From: JAVJST01 sp040219295
GTDB taxonomy: Bacteria > Pseudomonadota > Alphaproteobacteria > Rhodospirillales > Casp-alpha2
Length of the DNA stretch: 64,000 nucleotides
Direction: 5' to 3'
NCBI GenBank assembly: GCA_040219295.1
Contig: JAVJST010000005.1
Coordinates: 868,001-932,000 of the forward strand
How positions within the stretch are numbered: the stretch's first letter is position 1; the number at the start of each line of letters is the position of its first letter. The notes under the pieces were generated by a model that saw only the letters and a program-made list of their open reading frames with translations, was not told where the DNA came from and did no database searches. Below, piece by piece: positions 7,808-15,738 of the stretch. The translations under genes were made by a program, and so were the position numbers.

Positions 7808-9066
7808 GCGAGACGCGCCTGAATGTTGTCGAAGGACTCGATCCGTGACGTCGGGCCGATTGCCGCGAAGGTGAGCGGCGATGCGGCAAGCCGCCGCGCG
7901 ACGGACATGACCTGCTCTCGTCCGACGAGGTCGATCTTCTCAACCGTCTCCTCGATCGGCACGGCACGGCCGAAGACGTGCAGTTGCCGGGCGGCTTGTT
8001 CGCAGCGCGAAGACGTGCTCTCGAGCCCCATCAGCAGGCTCGATTTGAGCTGTGAACTGGCCCGCGAGACCTCTTCCTCGGTGATATCGTCGGCGGATTT
8101 CAGCAGTTCGTCGCAGATCAGCGCCGGCAGGTCGGCGGCTTCCTTCTCGCCGGTGCCGGCATAAATGCCGAACAGCCCGCCGTCGGCATAGGACGAGCCG
8201 AACGCATAGACCGAGTACGCGAGGCCACGGGTTTCACGGATCTCCTGGAACAGGCGAGACGACATGCCGCCGCCGAACAGCGTCGCGTACACCGATACGG
8301 CGTGAAAATCCGGATCGTCGTAACTCATGCCTTCCAGACCCATGAGGATATGCACCTGGTCGAGGTCCCGGTTCTTGCGGAAGTCGCCGCCGACATAGCG
8401 CACCGGCTCGTAGGCCTCGGCACTCGAGGCGGGCAGCGAGTCGAAAGCGTTCGCGACCAATTCGACAAGTTGGTCGTGATCCAGGTTGCCGGCCGCCGCG
8501 ATGACGATGCCCTCGGGCGCATAGTGGGTGCGCATGTAGCCGAACAGGGTGTCGCGCTCGAACCCGGAAACGTTCTGCGGCGAGCCGAGAACCGGGCGGC
8601 CCATGGCCTGGTCGGGAAATGCGGTCTCCTGGAAATGGTCGAACACGATGTCGTCCGGGGTGTCGTTGGCCTGGCTGATTTCCTGCAGGATGACGGTGCG
8701 CTCGCGCTCAAGCTCAACCGCATCCATGGTCGAGTGCTGCAGGATGTCGGCGATGATGTCGATGGCGAGGCCGATGTCCTCCTTGAGCAGCTTGGCGTAA
8801 TAGGCCGTCTGTTCGCGCGAGGTGTAGGCGTTGACATAGCCGCCGACGTCCTCGATCTCGGTCGCGATGTCGCGGGCCGAGCGCCGCTTGGTGCCCTTGA
8901 ATGCCATGTGTTCCAGCATGTGCGAGATGCCGTTGATCTCGGGCGCCTCGTTGCGCGCGCCGGCGTTGACCCAGGCGCCTACCGAGACGGTCTCCACGGT
9001 TTTCATGGTGTCGGTGATGATCCTGAGACCGTTGTCGAGAGTGGTGATGCGGATATCTGTGCTCAT
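7804..9066 (-). CDS. M16-family zinc peptidase (processing-peptidase-like)
   Basis: A 420-residue single-unit M16B metalloprotease related to the mitochondrial processing peptidase beta subunit. The inverted zinc motif HxxEH is intact as H49-M-L-E52-H53 (ISHMLEHMAFKGT), with the downstream glutamate in ELERERTVILQEI. The glycine-rich GGGMSSRLFQEIRETRGLAYSVYA segment of the C-terminal half, seen around residue 270, is typical. It sits between thrC (11-nt gap) and the HAD gene (overlap), the common alphaproteobacterial order. It probably degrades or processes peptides in the cytoplasm or periplasm; no signal peptide is seen. Confidence 0.93.
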   Translation of the reverse strand: MSTDIRITTLDNGLRIITDTMKTVETVSVGAWVNAGARNEAPEINGISHMLEHMAFKGTKRRSARDIATEIEDVGGYVNAYTSREQTAYYAKLLKEDIGLAIDIIADILQHSTMDAVELERERTVILQEISQANDTPDDIVFDHFQETAFPDQAMGRPVLGSPQNVSGFERDTLFGYMRTHYAPEGIVIAAAGNLDHDQLVELVANAFDSLPASSAEAYEPVRYVGGDFRKNRDLDQVHILMGLEGMSYDDPDFHAVSVYATLFGGGMSSRLFQEIRETRGLAYSVYAFGSSYADGGLFGIYAGTGEKEAADLPALICDELLKSADDITEEEVSRASSQLKSSLLMGLESTSSRCEQAARQLHVFGRAVPIEETVEKIDLVGREQVMSVARRLAASPLTFAAIGPTSRIESFDNIQARLA

Positions 9067-9077
9067 GGTGGCCGAGT

Positions 9078-10481
9078 CTAACCGAGACGCTCGTCAATGA
9101 AAGACTCGATCGCGCCGAGTTCGTTGTCGAGCACGGTGAAGCGCTCGTCGCGGGTCAGCAGATCGGCGAGCCGTTCCGGCAGTTTCGGGGTTTCGCCGGT
9201 CGCGGCCTCGACCGCATCGGCGAACTTCGCCGGGTGCGCGGTGGCGGCGACGACCATCGGCACCGACGGATCGCGGCGCTTCTCGTGCACGGCCTTGAGG
9301 CCGACGGCGGTGTGCGGGTCGATCAGCATGCCGTGCTCGTCGTGCGCCAGCTTGATCATGCGGGATGTCTCTTCGTCATCGCAGCGCGCACCGTCGAACT
9401 GTTGCAGAGCGCGTTTGAGGACCGGTTCAGCGACGTCGTAGCGGCCGGTCTCGGCGAACCGGCGCATGGTCTCGGCCGTCGCGGCACCGTCCCGATCGAG
9501 CAGTTCGAACAGCAGGCGCTCGAAGTTCGACGATACCTGGATGTCCATGCTCGGGCTGAGGGTGGTGAAGACTTCGCCGGTGGTCATCGATCCGGTCTCG
9601 AAGAACCGGGTCAGAATGTCGTTACGGTTGGAGGCGACGATGAGCTGGCTGATCGGCACGCCGATGCGACGCGCGACGTAGGCCGCGAACACATTGCCGA
9701 AGTTCCCCGTGGGCACGCAGAACGCGACGTCCCGATCCGGTGCGCCGAGCTTCGCCGCCGAGGTGACGTAGTAGACGACCTGGGCCATGACACGGGCCCA
9801 GTTGATGGAGTTGACAGCCGACAGGTTGTGGCGCTTGCGGAATGGCGCGTCGTTGAACATCGCCTTCACCAGCGCCTGGCAATCGTCGAAGGTGCCGCGC
9901 ACGGCGACGTTGTGAACGTTCGGCGACAGCACGGTCGTCATCTGGCGGCGCTGGACCTCGGACGTGCGGTTTTCCGGGTGCAGCATGACGATGTCGATGT
10001 TCGACTTGTCGCGCATCGCCTCGATCGCCGCCGACCCGGTATCGCCCGATGTCGCGCCGACGATGACGACTTTCTCGTCGCGCTCGGCGAGCACGTGATC
10101 GAAGGCGCGGCCGAGGAACTGCATGGCGACGTCCTTGAACGCCAAGGTCGGCCCGTGGAACAGCTCAAGCAGATGAACGCCGCCGGAAAGCTCGACCAGC
10201 GGGGCGACGTCCGGCGTTTCGAAGCTGGCGTAGGCCGTCTCGATGATGTCGAGCAGGTCCTCGTCGGCGATGGCGCCGACGACGAACGGACGCATGACCT
10301 TGAAGGCGGCTTCCTCGTACTTCATGCCGGCGAACGGCTTCAGCCAGCCCCCGGAAATCCCGTCGGGCATCGTCGGCCAGGCATCGGGCACGTAGAGCCC
10401 GCCGTCGGTCGCAAGCCCGGCCAGCAGAACGTCGTCGAAGCTGAGTTCCGGGGCGTCGCCCCGGGTGGAAACGTACTTCAT
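9078..10481 (-). CDS. thrC: Threonine synthase
   Basis: PLP enzyme that turns O-phospho-L-homoserine into threonine, the last step of threonine synthesis. The 467-residue product belongs to the longer bacterial class. Key motifs are the N-terminal MKYVSTRG, the PLP lysine in GPTLAFKDVAMQFLGR, the phosphate-binding GATSGDTGSAA, and the substrate loop around NSINWARVMAQ and VPTGNFGN. The start at 10481 is preferred over a longer frame because GGGGA lies about 8 nt upstream and the family begins with MKY(I/V)STRG. It leads into the M16 protease gene 11 nt downstream. Confidence 0.97.
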   Translation of the reverse strand: MKYVSTRGDAPELSFDDVLLAGLATDGGLYVPDAWPTMPDGISGGWLKPFAGMKYEEAAFKVMRPFVVGAIADEDLLDIIETAYASFETPDVAPLVELSGGVHLLELFHGPTLAFKDVAMQFLGRAFDHVLAERDEKVVIVGATSGDTGSAAIEAMRDKSNIDIVMLHPENRTSEVQRRQMTTVLSPNVHNVAVRGTFDDCQALVKAMFNDAPFRKRHNLSAVNSINWARVMAQVVYYVTSAAKLGAPDRDVAFCVPTGNFGNVFAAYVARRIGVPISQLIVASNRNDILTRFFETGSMTTGEVFTTLSPSMDIQVSSNFERLLFELLDRDGAATAETMRRFAETGRYDVAEPVLKRALQQFDGARCDDEETSRMIKLAHDEHGMLIDPHTAVGLKAVHEKRRDPSVPMVVAATAHPAKFADAVEAATGETPKLPERLADLLTRDERFTVLDNELGAIESFIDERLG

Positions 10482-10548
10482 GCGGTCATCCCCGTCGCAG
10501 GCGCGGACGGTAGTGCCCGCCCGCCGCAGCGGCAAGTGACAATATTTC

Positions 10549-12045
10549 TCAGCTCAGGTAACGCGCCTCAAGGTGGCGTTTGAAGACTTCGGCGTTGAGC
10601 GGCTCGCCGGTGGCATCGGTGAGCAGCTGCTTGGCATCGACCGAGCGGCCACGGCCGTGCACGTTGGTGCGCAGCCATGACATCAGCGGCTGGAAGTCGC
10701 CGTTGCGGATCGAGTCCAGCAGGTCCGGGACCTGGTCCCTGGCGGCGGCGAACAACTGGGCGGCGGTCATCGCGCCCATGGTGTAGGTCGGGAAGTAGCC
10801 CCACGCGCCGTCGTACCAGTGGATGTCCTGCAGGCAGCCGAGGGCGTCGTCGGGCGGCGTGATGCCAAGCAGTTCCCGCATGCCGTCGTTCCATGCACCC
10901 GGCAGGTCGGCGAGCGGCAGGTCGCCTGCCAGCATGGCGCGCTCCAGCCGGTAGCGCAGGATCACGTGCGCCGGATAGGTGACCTCGTCGGCGTCGACGC
11001 GGATGAAGCCGGGCTCCACCTTGCGATAGAGCCGGACCAGGTTCTCCGTCTCCCATGCCGGTCCGGAGCCCCCGAAGGTGTCGCGCATGATCGGCGCGGC
11101 ATACTCGAGGAACTCGGGCGAGCGGCAGACCTGCATCTCGATCAGCAACGACTGGCTCTCGTGGATGCTCATGCCGAGCGCTTCGCCGACCGGCTGGCTG
11201 CGGCGGTCGGCCGGCAGGCCGCGCTCGTAGAGCGCATGGCCGGTTTCGTGCAGCACGCCCATCAGGCTTGACGTGAAATCGGACTCGTCGTAGCGCGTGG
11301 TAATGCGCACGTCGTCGGGCACGCCGCCGCAGAACGGGTGCAGGCTGACGTCGAGCCGGCCGTTGTCGAAGTCGAAGCCGACGGTTTCCATGAGTTTCAC
11401 GCCAAGCCCGCGCTGCTTGTCGACGGGGAAGGGACCCTCGGGCATCAGGGCGTCGGGCTCGGCCGCCTGTTTCTCAAGCACCCGGCCGAGGAAGTCGGGC
11501 AGGAACCCGGCGAGATCGTCGAACAGCACGTCGATGTCTGCGGCGCGTCCGCCGGGTTCGTAATCGTCGAGCAGCGCGTCGTAGAGCGGCAAGCCGAGCT
11601 TGGCCGCCTTCGCCGATCCCGTCTCGATGACCAGGTCCAGAAGCTTCGTGAGTTCGGGGAGAACGGCACCGTAATCCTTGTCCTCGCGGGCGCGTCGCCA
11701 CTTGGCCTCGCATGTCGCCGCGGCGCGGGTCAGCGCGGCGACCTGGTCGCCGGTCAGCGCCGTCGCCTTGATCCAGCGGCTGCGGATTTCATGCAGGTTG
11801 GCCTGTTGCCACGGGTCGAGCGATACGTCGGCCTCGGCCGCCCCGATGAGGTCCTCCATGTCGGGTGAGACCATCATGCCGTGGGCGATCTCGCCCAGCA
11901 CCGCCAGCTGCTCGGCGCGCGCCGCGTGGCCGCCGGTCGGCATCATCGCCGACATGTCCCAGAACAGCACTTCGCGCGCCTGGTTGACCGCGCCGAGGCG
12001 CGACATGCGGTCTTCGAGTTTCTGGTAGGGTGTCGAGGACGTCAT
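10549..12045 (-). CDS. M32 carboxypeptidase (Taq type)
   Basis: A 498-residue zinc carboxypeptidase removing C-terminal residues from peptides. The M32 zinc motif HExxH is present as MGVLHETGHALYERG, with the third ligand in GMSIHESQSLLIE, and the family motifs TTRYDE, LRY and GYFPTYTMGA are visible. The length is normal. It follows ctaB after 16 nt and is followed by thrC 67 nt later, so it is probably read in the same leftward transcript. Confidence 0.94.
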   Translation of the reverse strand: MTSSTPYQKLEDRMSRLGAVNQAREVLFWDMSAMMPTGGHAARAEQLAVLGEIAHGMMVSPDMEDLIGAAEADVSLDPWQQANLHEIRSRWIKATALTGDQVAALTRAAATCEAKWRRAREDKDYGAVLPELTKLLDLVIETGSAKAAKLGLPLYDALLDDYEPGGRAADIDVLFDDLAGFLPDFLGRVLEKQAAEPDALMPEGPFPVDKQRGLGVKLMETVGFDFDNGRLDVSLHPFCGGVPDDVRITTRYDESDFTSSLMGVLHETGHALYERGLPADRRSQPVGEALGMSIHESQSLLIEMQVCRSPEFLEYAAPIMRDTFGGSGPAWETENLVRLYRKVEPGFIRVDADEVTYPAHVILRYRLERAMLAGDLPLADLPGAWNDGMRELLGITPPDDALGCLQDIHWYDGAWGYFPTYTMGAMTAAQLFAAARDQVPDLLDSIRNGDFQPLMSWLRTNVHGRGRSVDAKQLLTDATGEPLNAEVFKRHLEARYLS

Positions 12046-12061
12046 GCCCGCAATATGGGCG

Positions 12062-13012
12062 TCAGATCAGCGTCTGCAAAGCCTTGTCTGCAAGGAGCAG
12101 GACGAAGATCGCGAACAGGTACATGATCGAGAAGAAGAACAGCGGCCGGGCGCTCGCCGTACCGTCCTCGCGCCACAGCTTCCAGACGCGGCGCATGAAC
12201 TCCATCCCAAGTCCTGCAACGCCGATGCCGTAAAGCCAGCCCGACATGCCGACGCCGACCGGCGCGAACGTGGCGGCGATCATGACCACGGTATAAAGCA
12301 GAATCTGCCGCTTGGTTTCCTTTTCGCCGGCAACCACCGGCATCATGGGCACGCCGGCGTTCTCGTAGTCGCCGCGCCGGAACAGCGCCAGCGCCCACGA
12401 ATGCGGTGGCGTCCACAGGAAGATGATGGCGAACAGCGCGATGGCGCCGGCGCCGATATCGCCGGTCACCGCGGCCCAGCCGATCATCGGCGGCAGCGCC
12501 CCCGAGGCGCCGCCGATGACGATGTTCTGCGGCGTGCGGCGCTTGAGCCAGACCGTGTAGATGAAGACGTAATAGAGGATCGTGATCGCCAGCAGCATGG
12601 CGGCGGCATTGTTGACCCAGTAGGCCATCGTGACGACCGACCCGACGCTGAGCAAAATGCCGAAGGCGAGGGCTTCCCAGGCGCGCATGCGCCCGGCGGG
12701 GATCGGCCGGTTGGCGGTCCGCGCCATGTGCACGTCGATGTCGCGGTCGTAGTACATGTTGATGGCGCCCGATGCGCCGGCGCCCACGGCGATGCACAGC
12801 ACGGCGACGATGGCGTTCTCGAGGCCGATGGAGCCGGGGGCGAGCATCAGGCCGACCCAGGCCGTGAAAACGACGAGCGACATCACCCGGGGTTTCAGGA
12901 TGATGGCGTAGTCGGCGAGCCGGAACCTCGGCTCCGGGCGTCCCTTGCCCGCCGCGCTGTCGTCCCGCGACGGCGCGTTCGTGACGTTCCCCTTGGCGGT
13001 GTCGGTGGTCAT
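12062..13012 (-). CDS. ctaB: Protoheme IX farnesyltransferase (heme O synthase)
   Basis: UbiA-family inner-membrane prenyltransferase that attaches farnesyl to heme b, making heme o, the precursor of heme a for the aa3 oxidase encoded to the right. It has about nine helices. The two diagnostic motifs are NMYYDRDIDVHMARTANRP (aspartate-rich, binding Mg-farnesyl diphosphate) and YTVWLKRRTPQNIVIGG, followed by GALPPMIGWAAVTG. The ATG at 13012 is chosen; a TTG at 13039 would add nine residues. No ctaA (heme A synthase) is present in the window. Confidence 0.95.
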   Translation of the reverse strand: MTTDTAKGNVTNAPSRDDSAAGKGRPEPRFRLADYAIILKPRVMSLVVFTAWVGLMLAPGSIGLENAIVAVLCIAVGAGASGAINMYYDRDIDVHMARTANRPIPAGRMRAWEALAFGILLSVGSVVTMAYWVNNAAAMLLAITILYYVFIYTVWLKRRTPQNIVIGGASGALPPMIGWAAVTGDIGAGAIALFAIIFLWTPPHSWALALFRRGDYENAGVPMMPVVAGEKETKRQILLYTVVMIAATFAPVGVGMSGWLYGIGVAGLGMEFMRRVWKLWREDGTASARPLFFFSIMYLFAIFVLLLADKALQTLI

Positions 13013-13078
13013 CGGCGCTTTAAACAGCAGCGGGGCCAATTTTTCAACAGAAATGCGGGGTGGATGTCGACAAACGGC

Positions 13079-13576
13079 CTACCACACCTGATACGGCGTC
13101 CAATCAATGTCGTGAAAATACCATGACCGTAGTAGCCCAAGACAAGACGCCAAGAAGAAGAACAGAAAGAACCAACCCCGAGCTCGCCACGAGAACGGAA
13201 TAAAGATTGGACGTCGTACTGGCCCCCATTGCCAATAAGCCAGGAAAGCGCTCATCAGCCCGAGGAAGATTAACATCCCATACGTCTTGTCGCCGAGGTC
13301 GCGGAGAAAATCGTTCCGCCGGTAGATGATCTGGATGTTGATGAAGGCTTCGTAACCCGCCACGCAAAGGACCAGACCGAACTGCCACGCGGCGGACCAG
13401 TAACGTTTCAAATACAGCTGGCCGAGGCCAGGGCAACCAAACGAGAGAAACGGAGCGATAAACCGCTCATCGTCGAAGAAGTCCTTGAGCTTCGTCGGCG
13501 TTTCGACGTCGGGCGTCGGCGACGAGTGAGCCTCCTCGTTCTTTTGGTCGTTGTTGTTGCTCGGCGAATCAATCAT
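13079..13576 (-). CDS. Unknown multi-helix membrane protein of lower GC content
   Basis: A 165-residue protein I do not recognise. The first 40 residues are polar and acidic (SNNNDQKNEEAHSS). They are followed by PFLSFGCPGLGQLYLKRYW, which recalls the 'PG-GQ-Y-G----G' turn of TM2-like domains, then three or four hydrophobic helices, the last being FFLFFFLASCLGLLRSW. By my count its DNA is about 55% G+C against about two thirds for its neighbours, and it uses more A/T-ending codons. It splits ctaB from the oxidase-like gene. Recent acquisition is possible. Confidence 0.75.
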   Translation of the reverse strand: MIDSPSNNNDQKNEEAHSSPTPDVETPTKLKDFFDDERFIAPFLSFGCPGLGQLYLKRYWSAAWQFGLVLCVAGYEAFINIQIIYRRNDFLRDLGDKTYGMLIFLGLMSAFLAYWQWGPVRRPIFIPFSWRARGWFFLFFFLASCLGLLRSWYFHDIDWTPYQVW

Positions 13577-13609
13577 CGGTGGCGATGTTAACCGGGTTAT
13601 TCGCCAGGA

Positions 13610-14926
13610 TCACGTTTCGCCGGATGTGCTTCTAGACAACGCCCGTGCCGCCAGCCAGATAAACGTGACGCCGCCGATCACCGCGACCAGCGCGCCGACG
13701 CCCATGGCGTAGAGTCCGAGCTGGGCGCCGAGGGCCTCGATGCCCTGTTCGGCGCCGGCGGTCTTGCGCGGCGCACCGTAGCCGCCGGCGACGAACAGCC
13801 CGAGCGAGTGGATCAGCTGGCCCATGCCGTAACCCCAGAGCGACACGCTCGCGGCCTTGCCCGCAATCGCCGGGCGACCGGTCGCGGGCACGATCCAGGC
13901 GTAGACGACGCCGATCAGCGCCAGGTTCACGCCGGCGATCACCGCGTGATAGTGCGCCGGCGTTCGCGTGTCGGCGCCGTCGACGAACAGGCCGAGAATC
14001 CCGCCGACGAGAAACACTGCGAGCGATAGCCGCAGCGCGAGACGCTCGACGGGATCGGCGCTGGCGACCCCGCCGCGCCACAGGCCGACCAGTGCGGCCA
14101 TCGTCGGCAGCGCCAACAGATACTGCATGTCGGTGAACGTGGTGATCAGTGCGCCGGAGTCCGCCGGGTAAAGCACGTACAAGAGCGGCATCGCCGCGAC
14201 CGGTGCGACGCACAGGCCCGCGGCCCAGCGGTAGGGTCTGTCGCCGCCCGCACCCGGGCGCGCCAGAAGCCACCAGCCGGCGATCATCAGCAGGGTGTTG
14301 AGGAACTGCAGCGCATGGCCGCCGCCCCAGAAGACATCCTCGTTGAAGCGCACCGAGGGCGGCTGGCTCATGTTGAGGATCCAGGCGAGCACGAAACACG
14401 TCAGCGCCAGCAGGTAGACCGCAGTTCCGGCTGCGATGGCGCGGTAGAGCGGCTCGGCGAGACGGGGTTTGTCGAAGCGGGTCCAGAAGCGGATCGAGAC
14501 CGCCGCCACACCGCCGGCCAGCGCCACGAGCCCGGCGTAATACAGCGGGTCGATGATGACCGGCACGTAGTTGTTGAGCGACGGCGCGCCACGATCCAGC
14601 ACCGCCGGGACGCCGAGCAGGAAGAGCGCGGCCAGCCCACAGAACAATGCCGGCGTGCCGAGCATGCGCCCGCTGCCGTCGCCCTTCACCGGGGTCGCGG
14701 CGCAGATCAGGGCCGCGAACACACAGAGGAACCAGACCACGAACGAGAATACGACGTGGATCACGAGGCCCTTCTCGAAGAAGGCGACGGGCCACGGGAA
14801 ATGCGTCTCGGCGCCGGGAACGCGGCTGATCGCCAGCATCAGGGCGAAGACACCGGCCAGCGCCAGCGCGGCCAAGCCGATCCCGGTCCAGGCCCTGATC
14901 TCGGAGGCGCGTGGTGACGGTGGCAT
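13610..14926 (-). CDS. Heme-copper oxidase subunit I-like membrane protein
   Basis: A 438-residue protein with about twelve hydrophobic helices and histidines placed as in cbb3/NOR-type subunit I: VIHVVFSFVVWFL (helix II heme ligand-like), FWGGGHALQFLNT (helix VI metal-site-like) and AHYHAVIAGVNLALIG (helix X heme-ligand-like). It lacks the HPEVY-type CuB tyrosine motif of the true subunit I encoded at 16640. It lies 10 nt after the ctaM/DUF420 gene and near ctaB. This suggests either a divergent terminal oxidase or NO-reductase-like subunit, or an accessory factor for oxidase biogenesis. The start at 14926 avoids a 21-residue extension that would overlap DUF420. Confidence 0.7.
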   Translation of the reverse strand: MPPSPRASEIRAWTGIGLAALALAGVFALMLAISRVPGAETHFPWPVAFFEKGLVIHVVFSFVVWFLCVFAALICAATPVKGDGSGRMLGTPALFCGLAALFLLGVPAVLDRGAPSLNNYVPVIIDPLYYAGLVALAGGVAAVSIRFWTRFDKPRLAEPLYRAIAAGTAVYLLALTCFVLAWILNMSQPPSVRFNEDVFWGGGHALQFLNTLLMIAGWWLLARPGAGGDRPYRWAAGLCVAPVAAMPLLYVLYPADSGALITTFTDMQYLLALPTMAALVGLWRGGVASADPVERLALRLSLAVFLVGGILGLFVDGADTRTPAHYHAVIAGVNLALIGVVYAWIVPATGRPAIAGKAASVSLWGYGMGQLIHSLGLFVAGGYGAPRKTAGAEQGIEALGAQLGLYAMGVGALVAVIGGVTFIWLAARALSRSTSGET

Positions 14927-14936
14927 CGGACCGCCG

Positions 14937-15368
14937 TCAGGCCGCCGTGTAGGGGTAGAGATGCACGGCCATGACGTAGACCACGACACCGGAAATGCCG
15001 ACGAACATCCAGACGGGCCAGGTGAAGCGCGCGATCCGCCGGTGCTGGTCGAACCGGGCCTTGAGCGCGCGGAACACGGTGACGGGGACCATGAAGGTGA
15101 TGGCGATGGCGCCGATGACGTGGACGATCAGAATGGTGAAGTAGACCGGGCGGATAAGGCCTTCGCCACCGAACTTGGCGAATCCGGAGTTCGCCTTGTA
15201 GATCAGGTAGACGACGAGAAACGCCGCCGACGCCGCCAGCGCGCCGATCATGGCGAGGCGGTGGCGGTCGCGCTGGCCCGATTTGATGAAATAGTAGCCA
15301 AACGCGAGAAAAGCGACGGAAAGCGCGTTGAGCGCGGCGATCAGATGCGGCAGATCCTGGACTTGCAA
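14937..15368 (-). CDS. DUF420 / CtaM-like membrane protein
   Basis: A 143-residue four-helix membrane protein of the DUF420 family. The Staphylococcus member CtaM is needed for activity of heme-A-containing oxidases, which fits its place between oxidase and ctaB genes. Family features include LPHLIAALNALSVAFLAFGYYFIK, seen from residue 6, then HRLAMIGALAASAAFLVVYL, YFTILIVHVIGA and HRRIARFTWPVWMFVGISGV. The preferred start is TTG at 15368, with GGAG 8 nt upstream. A TTG at 15398 would add ten residues and overlap the small gene upstream. Confidence 0.85.
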   Translation of the reverse strand: MQVQDLPHLIAALNALSVAFLAFGYYFIKSGQRDRHRLAMIGALAASAAFLVVYLIYKANSGFAKFGGEGLIRPVYFTILIVHVIGAIAITFMVPVTVFRALKARFDQHRRIARFTWPVWMFVGISGVVVYVMAVHLYPYTAA

Positions 15369-15381
15369 CGGCTCTGCTCCG

Positions 15382-15465
15382 TCACGACATCTTGGCAATG
15401 ATGCCGAAGTACATGCCGAGCGCCGCGGCGCCGAGAATGACGGCGAGAACCCACTTGTTGACCAT
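15382..15465 (-). CDS. 27-residue single-helix membrane protein ahead of ctaM
   Basis: ATG at 15465 and TGA at 15382-15384 encode 27 residues: a short polar start (MVNKW), a hydrophobic helix (VLAVILGAAALGMYFGIIA) and a positive end (KMS). AGGAA lies 10 nt before the start. The DUF420 start codon follows its stop by 13 nt, with its own GGAG between them, so the two look like one transcript. Small single-helix proteins are common assembly factors or subunits of terminal oxidases, which is the likely role here. This is inference: no family is recognised, and the frame could still be fortuitous. Confidence 0.55.
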   Translation of the reverse strand: MVNKWVLAVILGAAALGMYFGIIAKMS

Positions 15466-15738
15466 CACTTGCAAATTCCTGAATATGTTTTCGATGTCTT
15501 GCGCTCACTTAGCGTTCGTCATCTGCGAATGCAACCGGTCTTCGGGTGCCCATTCATGAAGAGGGTGGCGGAATACCCGACTAATCCCCACAGGAATAGG
15601 GTAAAATTGCCTTTGCAAAGGATTAGGGCCATGCTAGGGAAATCCGCGCGCGCTAAGGCTTTTGCGAGGGTTTTGCCGCGACCGGGTGCCATTTCGCGCG
15701 GCGACCCAACCAAGTAGAGAAATCAGAGGGTTATGAGC
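15466..15738. promoter_or_regulatory. Divergent control region between ctaM cluster and coxB operon, with 12-bp palindrome
   Basis: This gap separates the two oxidase-related transcripts and is AT-richer than its surroundings. It contains a perfect 12-bp palindrome, CCTTTGCAAAGG (15610-15621), and a wider inverted repeat CTAATCC (15581-15587) / GGATTAG (15620-15626). Both are candidate operator sites. The coxB ribosome binding site GAGGG is at 15726-15730. I see no convincing -35/-10 pair and no FNR-type TTGAT-N4-ATCAA. Confidence 0.4.

Noticed and set aside
13585..13612. Leftward TGATCC with TAACAT upstream of the low-GC membrane gene
   Set aside because: The spacer is 16 nt, not the 18 nt shared by the four accepted RpoE sites, and the gene has no link to oxidative stress.
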